A stretch of 44,670 bases of DNA, taken from assembly GCA_958348565.1 (NCBI GenBank), contig CATVZP010000008.1, forward strand, positions 1 through 44,670. Direction: 5' to 3'. How positions within the stretch are numbered: the first letter of the stretch is position 1; every line of letters begins with the position of its first letter. The position numbers were made by a program, and so were the translations under genes. The notes under the pieces are model-generated. The model saw nothing but the letters and a program-made list of their open reading frames with translations. It was not told the origin of the DNA and searched no databases. The DNA comes from an uncultured Collinsella sp. (GTDB lineage: Bacteria; Actinomycetota; Coriobacteriia; Coriobacteriales; Coriobacteriaceae). Positions 25,998 to 33,778 of the stretch are shown here, piece after piece.

Positions 25998-26548
25998 AAA
26001 ACGACAATAAGAAAACCCACTGTCATTAAGCGAAAACGCGACAAATACCCTTTGGAAAGCAGTCCCTAAAACGCGAAAACCGCCTTTCGGCGGTTCCCAC
26101 GGACCAAGCCGGACGTACCGTCGCAAGGCCTCATCAAAGATGGACTATAAAGAGAAGCCCTGCCCCGATCAATCCTAAACCGAGAAAACCGTTGCGAATT
26201 AAGACCAAGCAACCACGCGTCAGTAAAGTTACATGCGAGCAGAAAAACACCCGCCATTTCGTCTTTTCTCAATTGAGATGCAAGTTTTGACGCGCCGATT
26301 CTTACATCCAAACAAAAAAGAGGGCCGACGCATCAACCCTCTTCAGGTGTCGCCCGAAGGCTTCCACCGCAATTGGCTTTAATTTAGCCGATATCCCTTG
26401 TTTGTCTACGGGTTCGATCGCGTATATGCCAAAGAATCAAAGAGCAACGCGGGGCCCCGACGCTTGAATCTCGCCGGAGACCCCCATAAAATGTTTGATG
26501 TTGGCCCGCTAAGTCAACATCACGCTAGGCTTTAGTTGCCGCTAAAGC
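25998..26548. other. Gene-free junction between the core genome and the accessory island
   Basis: No convincing gene lies here. An 81-codon minus frame at 26066-26311 has no ribosome-binding site and unlikely composition. Two minus-strand terminator-like hairpins are present: 26078-26095 (AACCGCC/GGCGGTT, then TTCGCGTTTT) and 26314-26343. Base composition changes from G+C-rich to A+T-rich around this stretch, marking the start of the island. Confidence 0.6.
26314..26343 (-). terminator. Minus-strand rho-independent terminator
   Basis: On the minus strand AAGAGGG (26343-26337) pairs with CCCTCTT (26324-26318) around a 12-base loop and runs into a T6 tract (26319-26314). It is about 200 bp downstream of the 36-aa gene and probably ends that transcript. 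Confidence 0.7.
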
Positions 26549-26554
26549 CTAGCG
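26523..26554. repeat. 13-bp perfect palindrome overlapping a stop codon
   Basis: 26523-26535 and 26542-26554 are exact reverse complements around a six-base loop. The right arm covers the TAG of the 36-aa minus gene. No T run follows on either strand, so it may be a processing or pausing structure rather than a terminator. Confidence 0.75.
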
Positions 26555-26659
26555 AATCTTCAGCTTTGTGGCCTTCGTGGTCGTTCCGACCTTCCTGATC
26601 GCACCCGTTGAGCTAATTCGGTACTTCGGAATCTTTACGCGAATTGTCTTCGAAGCCAT
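26549..26659 (-). CDS. 36-aa basic protein, unknown
   Basis: A very short gene supported by a near-ideal ribosome-binding site: GGGAGGTGA then six bases and ATG 26659. The product starts MASKTIRVKIPKYRISSTG and has ten Lys/Arg in 36 residues with no acidic residues at all. No hydrophobic segment is present, so it is probably cytoplasmic and may bind nucleic acid. It lies 42 bp downstream of the 42-aa gene on the same strand. The stop codon lies inside a perfect hairpin. No family was recognised. Confidence 0.7.
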   Translation of the reverse strand: MASKTIRVKIPKYRISSTGAIRKVGTTTKATKLKIR

Positions 26660-26701
26660 ATATATCACCTCCCTGCTGTTACATCACGCCTTGCTCGCAG
26701 A

Positions 26702-26830
26702 CTAACGATGCTTTGCAATCTGGTGCTTGACCAGAGTCTTCGCAGCCGCGGACTTCGCGGCTTTACTCGTCGAGGAGCTCGCGAGCGTCTTGGCAGCAGC
26801 GCCAACCTTGCCTCCATGATGGGTAGCCAT
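26702..26830 (-). CDS. 42-aa Ala/Lys/Ser-rich basic protein, unknown
   Basis: ATG 26830 follows GGAGGTGAGAAT, a strong ribosome-binding site. The product starts MATHHGGKVGAAAKTLASSS and contains repeated A-K-T/S units (AAAKTLAS, SKAAKSAAAKTLVKH), like miniature histone-H1-type tails. It lacks acidic residues. It is the first gene of a short minus-strand unit transcribed away from the AAA ATPase gene, with a recognisable promoter. A role in the adjoining ATPase-protease module, for example as a substrate or regulator, is only inferred from position. Confidence 0.7.
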   Translation of the reverse strand: MATHHGGKVGAAAKTLASSSTSKAAKSAAAKTLVKHQIAKHR

Positions 26831-26876
26831 ATTCTCACCTCCAATCTCGTAGAGTTTGAATCTTGACAGCCCAATC

Positions 26877-26905
26877 ATAACATACTTCATTGCATCACTG
26901 TTCAA
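26877..26905 (-). promoter_or_regulatory. Promoter for the two small basic genes
   Basis: On the minus strand TTGAAC (26905-26900) and TGTTAT (26882-26877) are separated by 17 bases. Each box matches consensus at four of six positions. It lies 47 bp before the 42-aa gene, back to back with the plus-strand promoter. Confidence 0.45.
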
Positions 26906-26912
26906 CTAAGTC

Positions 26913-26941
26913 TTGCTATGTCTCAGACTGTCTCATATAAT
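26913..26941 (+). promoter_or_regulatory. Promoter of the AAA ATPase - subtilase operon
   Basis: TTGCTA (26913-26918), a 17-base spacer and a perfect TATAAT (26936-26941) precede the AAGGAGAGGAG ribosome-binding site and ATG 26964. This is one of the best sigma-70-type promoters in the window, and leaves a leader of only about 15 bases. Confidence 0.75.
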
Positions 26942-26963
26942 AACAGCAAGGAGAGGAGCACAC

Positions 26964-27995
26964 ATGAAGAGATCAGACATCATCGACTTAATCCGAGCGC
27001 ATTCGGAACACGACGATATCGCCTTCAACAACGCAGCCACTATTATCGCGAAAGATTTTGAGACGTCTGGACAGCCCGAGCTTGCAAGTTACATCATGGC
27101 CCTCATTGCCAGAACGCGCACATTTGTACCGCAAGAAGTCACTGAACAGAAATACGACTTCCTGGAAAAGGTAATCAGCAACAATACCTCGCTACCCCTT
27201 CCTCAGGCCATCGCTAACGATATCCAGGGGCTTCTCAATGCTCTATCTAAAGATGTGGACATTAACACTGTCCTCTTTTACGGCGCATCGGGAACCGGCA
27301 AAACCGAAGCTACAAAACAGATAGCCAGAATACTTGGCTACCAGCTATATGCCGTCGATTTCAACCAAATCATCGATAGCAAGCTCGGAGAAACGGCCAA
27401 AAATATCGCGAAGGTCTTCCAAGAAATCCACGATATCGGCGACGGCGCTATTGTCTTGTTCGACGAAATCGATGCTATAGCCCTAGACAGAATTAATCAA
27501 AACGACGTCCGTGAGATGGGACGAGCCACAAGTGCGCTCCTAAAAGAGTTCGACAAGCTGAACACGCGATCCGCCATCATCGCAACAACGAACCTGTACG
27601 ACAAACTTGACCCAGCGCTCGCCAGGCGCTTCGATGTGCAGATCGACTTTAATAGATACACCCATGACGATCTCGTTGATATCGGCGAATCAATCGCAAA
27701 GAATCTGACCAAAAACAATCAGACAATCAAAAACGACTCTCGGACCCTAAAAAAGGTGCTGCAGAGTTGCCCGGATCTGCCCTGGCCCGGCACGCTCAAA
27801 AACCTCATTAAGACCTCCGTCGCGTTTAGTGACCCACTTAGCCCAAACGACTATCTCCGCAAGCTGTATCAACGTCTCCATGGATATGAACCCGATTCAC
27901 TAGAGCTGCTTAAATCTCAAGGTTTCACTTTAAGAGAAATGGAAGTTTTGACAGGCATATCACGTAGCACCATTGCACGAACCCTAAAGGAGTAG
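26964..27995 (+). CDS. AAA ATPase, IetA-like
   Basis: The 343-aa protein has a helical N-terminal domain (1-85) and an AAA module: Walker A FYGASGTGKTEATKQIA near 107, Walker B VLFDEIDAIALD near 167, sensor 1 AIIATTNLYD and arginine finger LARRFD. The C-terminus has a helix-turn-helix-like end (LREMEVLTGISRSTIARTL). With the adjoining subtilisin-like protease (4-bp gap) it matches the ietA-ietS arrangement, described as a plasmid stability pair and later as an anti-phage system (IetAS). The ATPase probably controls the protease. ATG 26964 follows AAGGAGAGGAG; codon use is AT-richer than in the aro operon. Confidence 0.85.
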   Translation: MKRSDIIDLIRAHSEHDDIAFNNAATIIAKDFETSGQPELASYIMALIARTRTFVPQEVTEQKYDFLEKVISNNTSLPLPQAIANDIQGLLNALSKDVDINTVLFYGASGTGKTEATKQIARILGYQLYAVDFNQIIDSKLGETAKNIAKVFQEIHDIGDGAIVLFDEIDAIALDRINQNDVREMGRATSALLKEFDKLNTRSAIIATTNLYDKLDPALARRFDVQIDFNRYTHDDLVDIGESIAKNLTKNNQTIKNDSRTLKKVLQSCPDLPWPGTLKNLIKTSVAFSDPLSPNDYLRKLYQRLHGYEPDSLELLKSQGFTLREMEVLTGISRSTIARTLKE

Positions 27996-27998
27996 CTC

Positions 27999-30239
27999 AT
28001 GAACAGCCTAATCAGGCTCACCGGCGATTTTCATACGGCAAAAGGCTCGCGACCGGGCCCCGCAACGCTCCCCGCTAAAGGCACGGTTACGGCAGAGAAG
28101 ATTTCACGCATCCGCAAGAGTCTCGAAACCGTTCTGAGCAAATGGCCCAAAGATGCCATAATCGAAGATATCTTAGTCTCCGTTGAATACCGCCAGATTG
28201 TTGCCAAGAGCAATCGAATAAGAGAGATGCTGAATGGCGGAAAAGACCAAGAACCGGAATTGTCCATCCGAGGTGCCCGCTACCTCGATTTTTATGGGAA
28301 CAACCCAAGGCACCTGATGACCCATTACGTGCCCGAGAAAACTATCCAGTCTACTATTGATAAGCTGCATGAGTGCGAGCGAATAGTATTCGATCATTTT
28401 AATGGACTGATGAACGCAGACAAGATGATCGATCTAGTTAAAAACGACGATCTCAAGCAAAAATGGAATCCTGCCATTTCAAACACGCTCACCCGATCGG
28501 GCTTTGCGCAACTCATACGCGATTCCTATTACGTCAATGAATTTAGAATGGGCACGCCACCGGCGGCTACCGACGAGAACGCAATCGTTACGCTGTTTGA
28601 AACGGAGAGGAACCCACAGGATCTATTTGAGGAGCTGAACATTGATGTACCTGCTGCGAACATCTTAGAGAACAGTGTGCTCCTGACCGAGGCAGAATAT
28701 CGCACGTTGCTCGAGCGCGCCCCCTACCTTATAGCCATGTCAGTAATTGATCTGTCCAGCTACGCTCCCATGAATGACGAAGACTCGGCCTCCCCCGCTA
28801 TCAGCAGCCTCCCTGAATATCCCGCTGACGAGCCCATTATCGGCGTAATCGACACTCCATTTGAGGAAAAATACCCACCGTACTTCAGCAACTGGGTGGA
28901 CTACAGAAGCTGCTTGCCCGATGGTATCAACCCCACTGCAGACGATTATCGACATGGCACCTGCGTTAGCTCCCTAATCGTTGACGTCCAAGCACAAAAC
29001 CCATCCCTAGACGACCATTGTGGCCACTTTAGGGTTCGCCATTTTGGAGTTGCGACCGCAGGCAAGTTCAGCTCGTTTGCGGTAATGAAACACATTGAGC
29101 GCATCGTTGCCGAAAACCAAGACATTAAAGTTTGGAACATCTCTCTGGGATCAATGGAGGAGGTGTCTAGAAACTCCATCTCGCCCGAAGCGGCCCTGCT
29201 AGACAAACTGCAGCAAAAATACGACGTTCTCTTCGTTGTTGCTGGCACCAACCAGGATGGAGGTAAGCCCGCCTATCTCGGTTCCCCAGCAGACTCTATT
29301 AATGCCCTCGTTGTCAACGCCGTCAATCGAAACAACGAGCCAGCGTCCTACACAAGAAGAGGTCCAGTCTTGAGCTTTCACCACAAACCAGATCTGGCGT
29401 ATTACGGAGGAGAAAAGAACGATCCAATCACTGCCTGCTGCGGAACCGGGGCCTATCCGGCTGTCGGCACCTCTTATGCAGCTCCGTTAATTGCAAGAAA
29501 AGCTGCCTATCTCATTTATAAAATGCACCTGAGCTGTGAACTTACCAAAGCGCTGCTAATCGATGCGGCGTGTGCATGGACAACCCCCGAAGATATTGAT
29601 CGACTCGGCTACGGCATCGTTCCCGTTCAGATTGAAAAGATCCTCGAAACCAGCAACGACGAAATTCGATTCATGCTCAGCGGCGTGGCTACCGAACGCG
29701 AGAATTACAACTTCAACTTTCCTATTCCCGTCTCAGGCGCATCTTACCCGTCCGTAGCGAGGGCGACTCTGTGCTACTTCCCTAAATGCAACAGAAACCA
29801 GGGTGTCGACTATACGGATACCGAGCTCGACTTACATTTTGGACGTATCGCAAACGATGGCCGGATCAAGTCGTTACAGCCCAACAACCAAGGCGAGGAA
29901 GACTGTACAACCGATGAAGAGAAGGCTCGAAAAAAGCTGCGCAAGTGGGATAACGTCAAGCACATAGCGGAACCGCTAACCAGCCGCAGTAAGCCCAAAA
30001 AGGTGTATGCCAACCCAATGTGGGGCATGATGATTCGCAAGTCTTCGAGATATCAAAATGGCTCCCATGATTCGCAACGTTTTGGCGTAGTGGTCACCAT
30101 CCACAATCTAAAAGGCGAGAACCGAATTGATACATTCATGCGACAGTGTTCCGCCATTGGCTGGATAGTCGAACGGGTCGAAATTAATAACGAGCTCAAG
30201 ATTTACGAGCACAGCCAGGTTGAAGTGGAGTTTGAGTAA
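27999..30239 (+). CDS. Subtilisin-like serine protease, IetS-like
   Basis: The 746-aa S8-family protein has a long N-terminal domain (1-270) with no signal peptide, then a catalytic domain with Asp in IIGVIDTPFEEKYP (about 285), His in DDYRHGTCVSSLI (about 318) and Ser in GTSYAAPLIARKAAYL (about 491). The oxyanion-hole Asn is likely in VVAGTNQDGGKP. A C-terminal beta-rich domain of about 200 residues follows. Lack of secretion signals and pairing with an AAA ATPase indicate an intracellular effector whose proteolysis is released on infection, as in the IetAS class. The triad looks complete, so the protease should be active. Confidence 0.88.
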   Translation: MNSLIRLTGDFHTAKGSRPGPATLPAKGTVTAEKISRIRKSLETVLSKWPKDAIIEDILVSVEYRQIVAKSNRIREMLNGGKDQEPELSIRGARYLDFYGNNPRHLMTHYVPEKTIQSTIDKLHECERIVFDHFNGLMNADKMIDLVKNDDLKQKWNPAISNTLTRSGFAQLIRDSYYVNEFRMGTPPAATDENAIVTLFETERNPQDLFEELNIDVPAANILENSVLLTEAEYRTLLERAPYLIAMSVIDLSSYAPMNDEDSASPAISSLPEYPADEPIIGVIDTPFEEKYPPYFSNWVDYRSCLPDGINPTADDYRHGTCVSSLIVDVQAQNPSLDDHCGHFRVRHFGVATAGKFSSFAVMKHIERIVAENQDIKVWNISLGSMEEVSRNSISPEAALLDKLQQKYDVLFVVAGTNQDGGKPAYLGSPADSINALVVNAVNRNNEPASYTRRGPVLSFHHKPDLAYYGGEKNDPITACCGTGAYPAVGTSYAAPLIARKAAYLIYKMHLSCELTKALLIDAACAWTTPEDIDRLGYGIVPVQIEKILETSNDEIRFMLSGVATERENYNFNFPIPVSGASYPSVARATLCYFPKCNRNQGVDYTDTELDLHFGRIANDGRIKSLQPNNQGEEDCTTDEEKARKKLRKWDNVKHIAEPLTSRSKPKKVYANPMWGMMIRKSSRYQNGSHDSQRFGVVVTIHNLKGENRIDTFMRQCSAIGWIVERVEINNELKIYEHSQVEVEFE

Positions 30240-30428
30240 CTGTTTGGGACAGCAACGGCAAGCAACGCGGAAACGTCGGCGTCCGACAGCCATCTGCGAC
30301 GTTAAATCGTCCATATTGGCAGAAACGCTATGGACTGATAGCACATCACAAAAGAAAGGTCGTACTGGATGAATTCGCTAAAACAATTACGCACGCGACA
30401 TTTTTTATATTTATAAAAATGAGTCAGA

Positions 30429-30434
30429 TATAAT
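30429..30434 (+). promoter_or_regulatory. Possible -10 box ahead of the zinc-ribbon gene
   Basis: A perfect TATAAT lies 19 bp before the TTG start region in a very AT-rich stretch; no clear -35 box is visible at 17 bp. Confidence 0.4.
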
Positions 30435-30453
30435 AGGCTTAGAAAGGAAACGT

Positions 30454-30912
30454 TTGGAAGAGACTCACTTTGAAATCAAGATACCCTGCGACAACGACGG
30501 TTATGTCCTGCTAAGGTGCCCCCATTGCGGAGAATTGTTTAAGCTCACCGCTGAAGATATAGAGTCTGACGAAATCTTTGACATATATTGCCCCTCCTGC
30601 GGTCTGACAGCCGACAACTTCCTCACACAAGATGTCATTAGCCTCGCGCTCGCTAAAACAGGCAACTTCGCGATGGACGCAATCGACCAGCAACTTCAGG
30701 CTTTCGCGAAAATGAACAGTAATAGCCTTGTTCATTTCGAGGTCAATGCCGATCGCGAAAGGGAGCCGGAGCCACCGATAAGAGCAGCGATTGAGGCTTT
30801 GCAAATCACAATGTGTCGTGACTGTGGTCGGAAAGCCAAAATCTCACCCACGCTTATCATGTCAGCTCACACGTGTCCACTTTGCGGAATAGGACAGTTC
30901 AATGAACACTAG
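30454..30912 (+). CDS. Zinc-ribbon protein of unknown function
   Basis: The 152-aa protein has an N-terminal pair of Cys motifs (RCPHCGELF near 24 and YCPSCGL near 48) and a C-terminal pair (MCRDCGRK near 128 and TCPLCGIG near 144), giving two four-cysteine zinc sites that flank a helical middle (SLALAKTGNFAMDAIDQQLQ). The start is TTG 30454, with AAAGGAAACG upstream; no ATG is available in frame. The 3' end overlaps the start of the next gene by 11 bases, so the two are translationally coupled. No family was recognised. It sits between an IetAS module and IS debris in the island. Confidence 0.72.
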   Translation: MEETHFEIKIPCDNDGYVLLRCPHCGELFKLTAEDIESDEIFDIYCPSCGLTADNFLTQDVISLALAKTGNFAMDAIDQQLQAFAKMNSNSLVHFEVNADREREPEPPIRAAIEALQITMCRDCGRKAKISPTLIMSAHTCPLCGIGQFNEH

Positions 30913-31723
30913 CAAGACAACACTGAAGAAGCTTCTCTACGAACACAATATCGAGGCAAACGCTCTCCTCAGGGCAAAGTACAGGGACCTCGAAACAGCT
31001 ATCACAAAATACCTGAACTTCATAGAGAACACGCCTGCAATCCAGAGCTTCCTGGAAGAAGTGTTGGATAAGCATATGCCAGAAAATTTCAACACATCTG
31101 AAAAAATCAAAGAGGTTGGCACCGGCCACGCAACTTTTGGCCCATTCCCTCCTGATTACAAAGGTGAGTCAGCAGTTGCTTACTCTATTCTAAAAACCCT
31201 GATCAACGAGCATGCGTGTTACAGTGGCTGCATGCTCTACGCCTATGCTGGAGGCTCAAAGAAGCTAAACGACAAGGCGGAGGCATTTCTCGAAGATGTA
31301 GCAGGACGCTTGATCTCTGGAATTAACCGAACACTCACGTTGAAAGGAATCGAAATGGGTCTCGATAGCAACGCGTCGCAGTTCAATTATTTTGGAAACC
31401 AGGGCGGTGCCATAGCCTCTATGGCAACTGACAGTGCATTAATCACGGTTGACCAGACAAACCGCACAATGACCGAAGAACTTGATACGATTCTGAAAAA
31501 CTTGAAAGAGTCGGCGGGCGACCTCGACGCTGACAGACAACAAGCCGCTTTAGAAGCCGTCGATGCCATAAGTGATGTACTCACCGAAAACGAGCCAAAG
31601 CCCTCCATTGTCAAAACAATCATGAACAGTCTCAGGAGCTTTAACGATTGCGCTTCCTTCGCAACAAACGTCATGGCCCTCACAACATTCGTGTTGACAT
31701 ACTTCCCGGGTCTGCTGAGCTAA
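30902..31723 (+). CDS. 273-aa protein with C-terminal membrane-like helix, unknown
   Basis: The N-terminal 90 residues are helical and charged (YRDLETAITKYLNFIENTPA). The middle holds FGNQGGAIASMATDSALITV, followed by a long amphipathic helix region (TEELDTILKNLKESAGDLDA, about 190-235). The last 25 residues (FATNVMALTTFVLTYFPGLL) are hydrophobic. This last feature could be a membrane anchor or pore-like segment, reminiscent of toxins that damage the membrane, but this is inference. ATG 30902 overlaps the upstream zinc-ribbon gene. Together they look like a sensor-effector pair in a defence island; neither was recognised. Confidence 0.72.
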   Translation: MNTSKTTLKKLLYEHNIEANALLRAKYRDLETAITKYLNFIENTPAIQSFLEEVLDKHMPENFNTSEKIKEVGTGHATFGPFPPDYKGESAVAYSILKTLINEHACYSGCMLYAYAGGSKKLNDKAEAFLEDVAGRLISGINRTLTLKGIEMGLDSNASQFNYFGNQGGAIASMATDSALITVDQTNRTMTEELDTILKNLKESAGDLDADRQQAALEAVDAISDVLTENEPKPSIVKTIMNSLRSFNDCASFATNVMALTTFVLTYFPGLLS

Positions 31724-31815
31724 TCTACAAAGCCGATGAGTATCTGCGCGCTTGAGCACCGCTGATATCGCGCTTGGGCACCGGGGCCGGCACTGGCTCC
31801 GGCGCTCTTTTGTTG

Positions 31816-32166
31816 CTAGCGGTCCGACCCGTGGCGCTGCCGCATGTTAGCCTCTCCCATGTCGACCCAGATCGCGTTATGCGCGATCCTGTCCATGGTG
31901 GCGTCCGCATGGACGCCACCGCTAAGCCTCGGGTGCCAGTCCTTCTTCTTGAACTAAGCGTAGAAGACAGTCGATACCGTGCCTCAACTAAATCAGCTAC
32001 AGCAGCATCAACCTGAACTCGGTATCAGATTTGCCGAGCAGCCATTCGTCGACCACGAGTAGTTCGAACGCCCCGTACTTGCGGGTGAGCTTGCGCTCGC
32101 CGTCCGGGCGCTCACGGCACTCAAGCAAGGAATCCTCGAAGTCGGGCAGTCGGATGTAATAAGACT
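31816..32166 (-). pseudogene. istB: Decayed IS21-family istB (transposition helper ATPase)
   Basis: Reading the minus strand from about 32166, a fragment with YIRLPDFEDSLLECRERPDG and LLVVDEWLL (IstB Walker B region) stops at a TAG. It resumes near 31925 as KKKDWHPRLSGGVHADATMD and MDRIAHNAIWVDMGEANMRQ, the IstB C-terminus, ending with TAG at 31818-31816. About 30 residues between the pieces are missing or scrambled, and the N-terminus with the Walker A motif and istA are absent. This is a dead IS21 remnant, evidence of past mobile-element traffic. Confidence 0.8.
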
Positions 32167-32316
32167 ACGCCCTCCCAGCACAGGCAGAGCTGAACGCTGG
32201 GCTTAGAGACGGAGTGGAGCGGACGCGATCACACTCAGCGACAACACGGTTAGCCGCTTCAGCCTAAGAATCTTCCCTTGCTATAATCCGTAGCCTGAAA
32301 ATCAATCTGCCAAATT

Positions 32317-32740
32317 AAGATTCAAGAACGAAGCGCTCCGAAGGGCCCAGCGCGACGCAGTCATTTTTAAGGTGTTTCCGCAGTGCCGCAAGAAGCATGG
32401 CTTAGGACCGCCCATACAAGAATCTCCTGGAGCCAGCCAGAAGCTCATCTGAAACGGATTCGATGATTTTGTCCGCTGCAGACCGGCTAAAGCCCCTTTC
32501 CTTCGATGCCATATCAGCAATCCTGCAGAACGCAAACGCATTGAACGCAATAAACTCCGGAAGTGCATCCGAAAAGCGTCCGTTGAAGTACGAGATACAT
32601 TCTTTAGCCATTTCGCCCATGACGAGATCGGCAAGAGCACCACGCTTACGAACAAGTATCCAGCCAGAGCGGGCGTGGGCCCTCCGTCTATAACAACAGG
32701 CCCCTTGGCGATGCCGACCTTGGCTCCATAGAGAGTCAGT
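32317..32740 (-). pseudogene. Probable frameshifted gene remnant, unknown
   Basis: Minus-strand pieces in different frames appear to belong together: YGAKVGIAKGPVVIDGGPTP (about 32725-32660), then after a frame change LADLVMGEMAKECISYFNGR and SAADKIIESVSDELLAGSRR ending at 32402. After that stop, a short continuation, LLAALRKHLKNDCVALGPSE, ends at 32315. No start codon with a ribosome-binding site serves the whole. It could be a broken accessory gene; the family was not recognised. Confidence 0.35.
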
Positions 32741-32865
32741 GTTCTGGACGATGCCGAACGCGCGTCAATCCGGCACGCGGGATCGAGGAGACGCTCTTAT
32801 ATTTGCACTAAGGACCTGGGCACAGACCGAGGCTCGGAACGTATCAACCAACGAGAGGACTCGCC

Positions 32866-33537
32866 ATGCCGAACGACGACATCGTCTACCTACTGAAGTT
32901 CGCGTCCAAAGAGGCATACATCAACGACCTGATGGACGGGCGCCTCTATATGAACGCAGCCGGCTTCTACCATGGACTACCCGGAGAGCAGGGCGATCCA
33001 CTAGAAGCGTCTCTGGCGTACGGCATGGGCATCTACGCCCATTGGCTCTTGCCGATCTACTGCATGTTCACGGTGCGGGAAAGCGACATTGTTGACAACA
33101 CTGTCGTGATTACCAGGCGAATGATCGATGAGTTCAGATGCGCCGAGGGCTGGATCGGCATCGTGCGGTACGGCTGCTTTGAGCGACTTCTAAATCGAAA
33201 GATTGATTCCGGAAATGGCATCTCCCTGCACAGCCCTGTCTTTTACGGCGCTCCTGCTCCAAGCGTGACAGACGAGGCATTCCAAGGCATCCCGTACAAC
33301 CTCGTCATCAAAGCCCCCAAATACGCGTACCCACGCGAGTATCGAATCATCGGGTCGCAACCGGTCGATTGGCGCCTTAAGTCCGACGAGAACAACCCTG
33401 GTCGCAAAACCGAAGAGTATGGTCATGCAGAGCTGGACTTAGGCAGCGGCCTTGCGATCTTTTCTTGGAAGGTTCCCGCATCGAGTCTTGCGGAGGCGAA
33501 AGACGGCCTCGTGTTGAAGCTGCCATTAACCGCATAA
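32866..33537 (+). CDS. 223-aa accessory protein, unknown
   Basis: ATG 32866 follows GAGAGGACTCGCC. The N-terminus (YLLKFASKEAYINDL, then GRLYMNAAGFYHGLPGEQGD) resembles a loosely defined family of phage- and island-borne proteins with a K-F-x-x-K-E...G-x-L-Y-M-N pattern and an acidic GDPLEA that follows. I cannot name it or its activity. It has no signal peptide or membrane helix. It is a lone gene, flanked by degraded sequence on the left and by a 241-bp gene-free gap on the right. Confidence 0.65.
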   Translation: MPNDDIVYLLKFASKEAYINDLMDGRLYMNAAGFYHGLPGEQGDPLEASLAYGMGIYAHWLLPIYCMFTVRESDIVDNTVVITRRMIDEFRCAEGWIGIVRYGCFERLLNRKIDSGNGISLHSPVFYGAPAPSVTDEAFQGIPYNLVIKAPKYAYPREYRIIGSQPVDWRLKSDENNPGRKTEEYGHAELDLGSGLAIFSWKVPASSLAEAKDGLVLKLPLTA

Positions 33538-33778
33538 CAAGCCGACGAGCGAGCAATCGACCATTCAATAATACCGAGCATGGATTCCCATTCAATGCAG
33601 TTGTAACTAACGGAATCCAGGCACGGCGCGGTCTCCATCGACTCCTGAAAGCAACTCAAGTTCAAGCGAGCAAACATTCACGCCACATAGACACGCCAAC
33701 TCAAAACCGTTGAGACACGGCTTAATCGAGCCCGACGAGCATGGAGCGGTTTCGCCAATTGCCGGTAATCAATTACGC

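Noticed and set aside
26066..26311. An 81-codon minus frame in the gap after glf
   Set aside because: No ribosome-binding site; one end runs through a terminator-like hairpin; composition is not protein-like.
26343..26520. Possible structural RNA (tmRNA-like or tRNA-like) because of a GGTTCGATC segment
   Set aside because: The arms needed for a tRNA or tmRNA acceptor do not pair, and no tag peptide frame is visible.
31725..31919. A 64-codon minus frame over the IS21 relic
   Set aside because: It is out of frame with the recognisable IstB C-terminus on the same strand.
32302..32655. A 117-codon minus frame starting MFVSVVLLPISSW
   Set aside because: It begins in one frame of the decayed gene and then runs out of frame with the more protein-like segments; not a separate gene.
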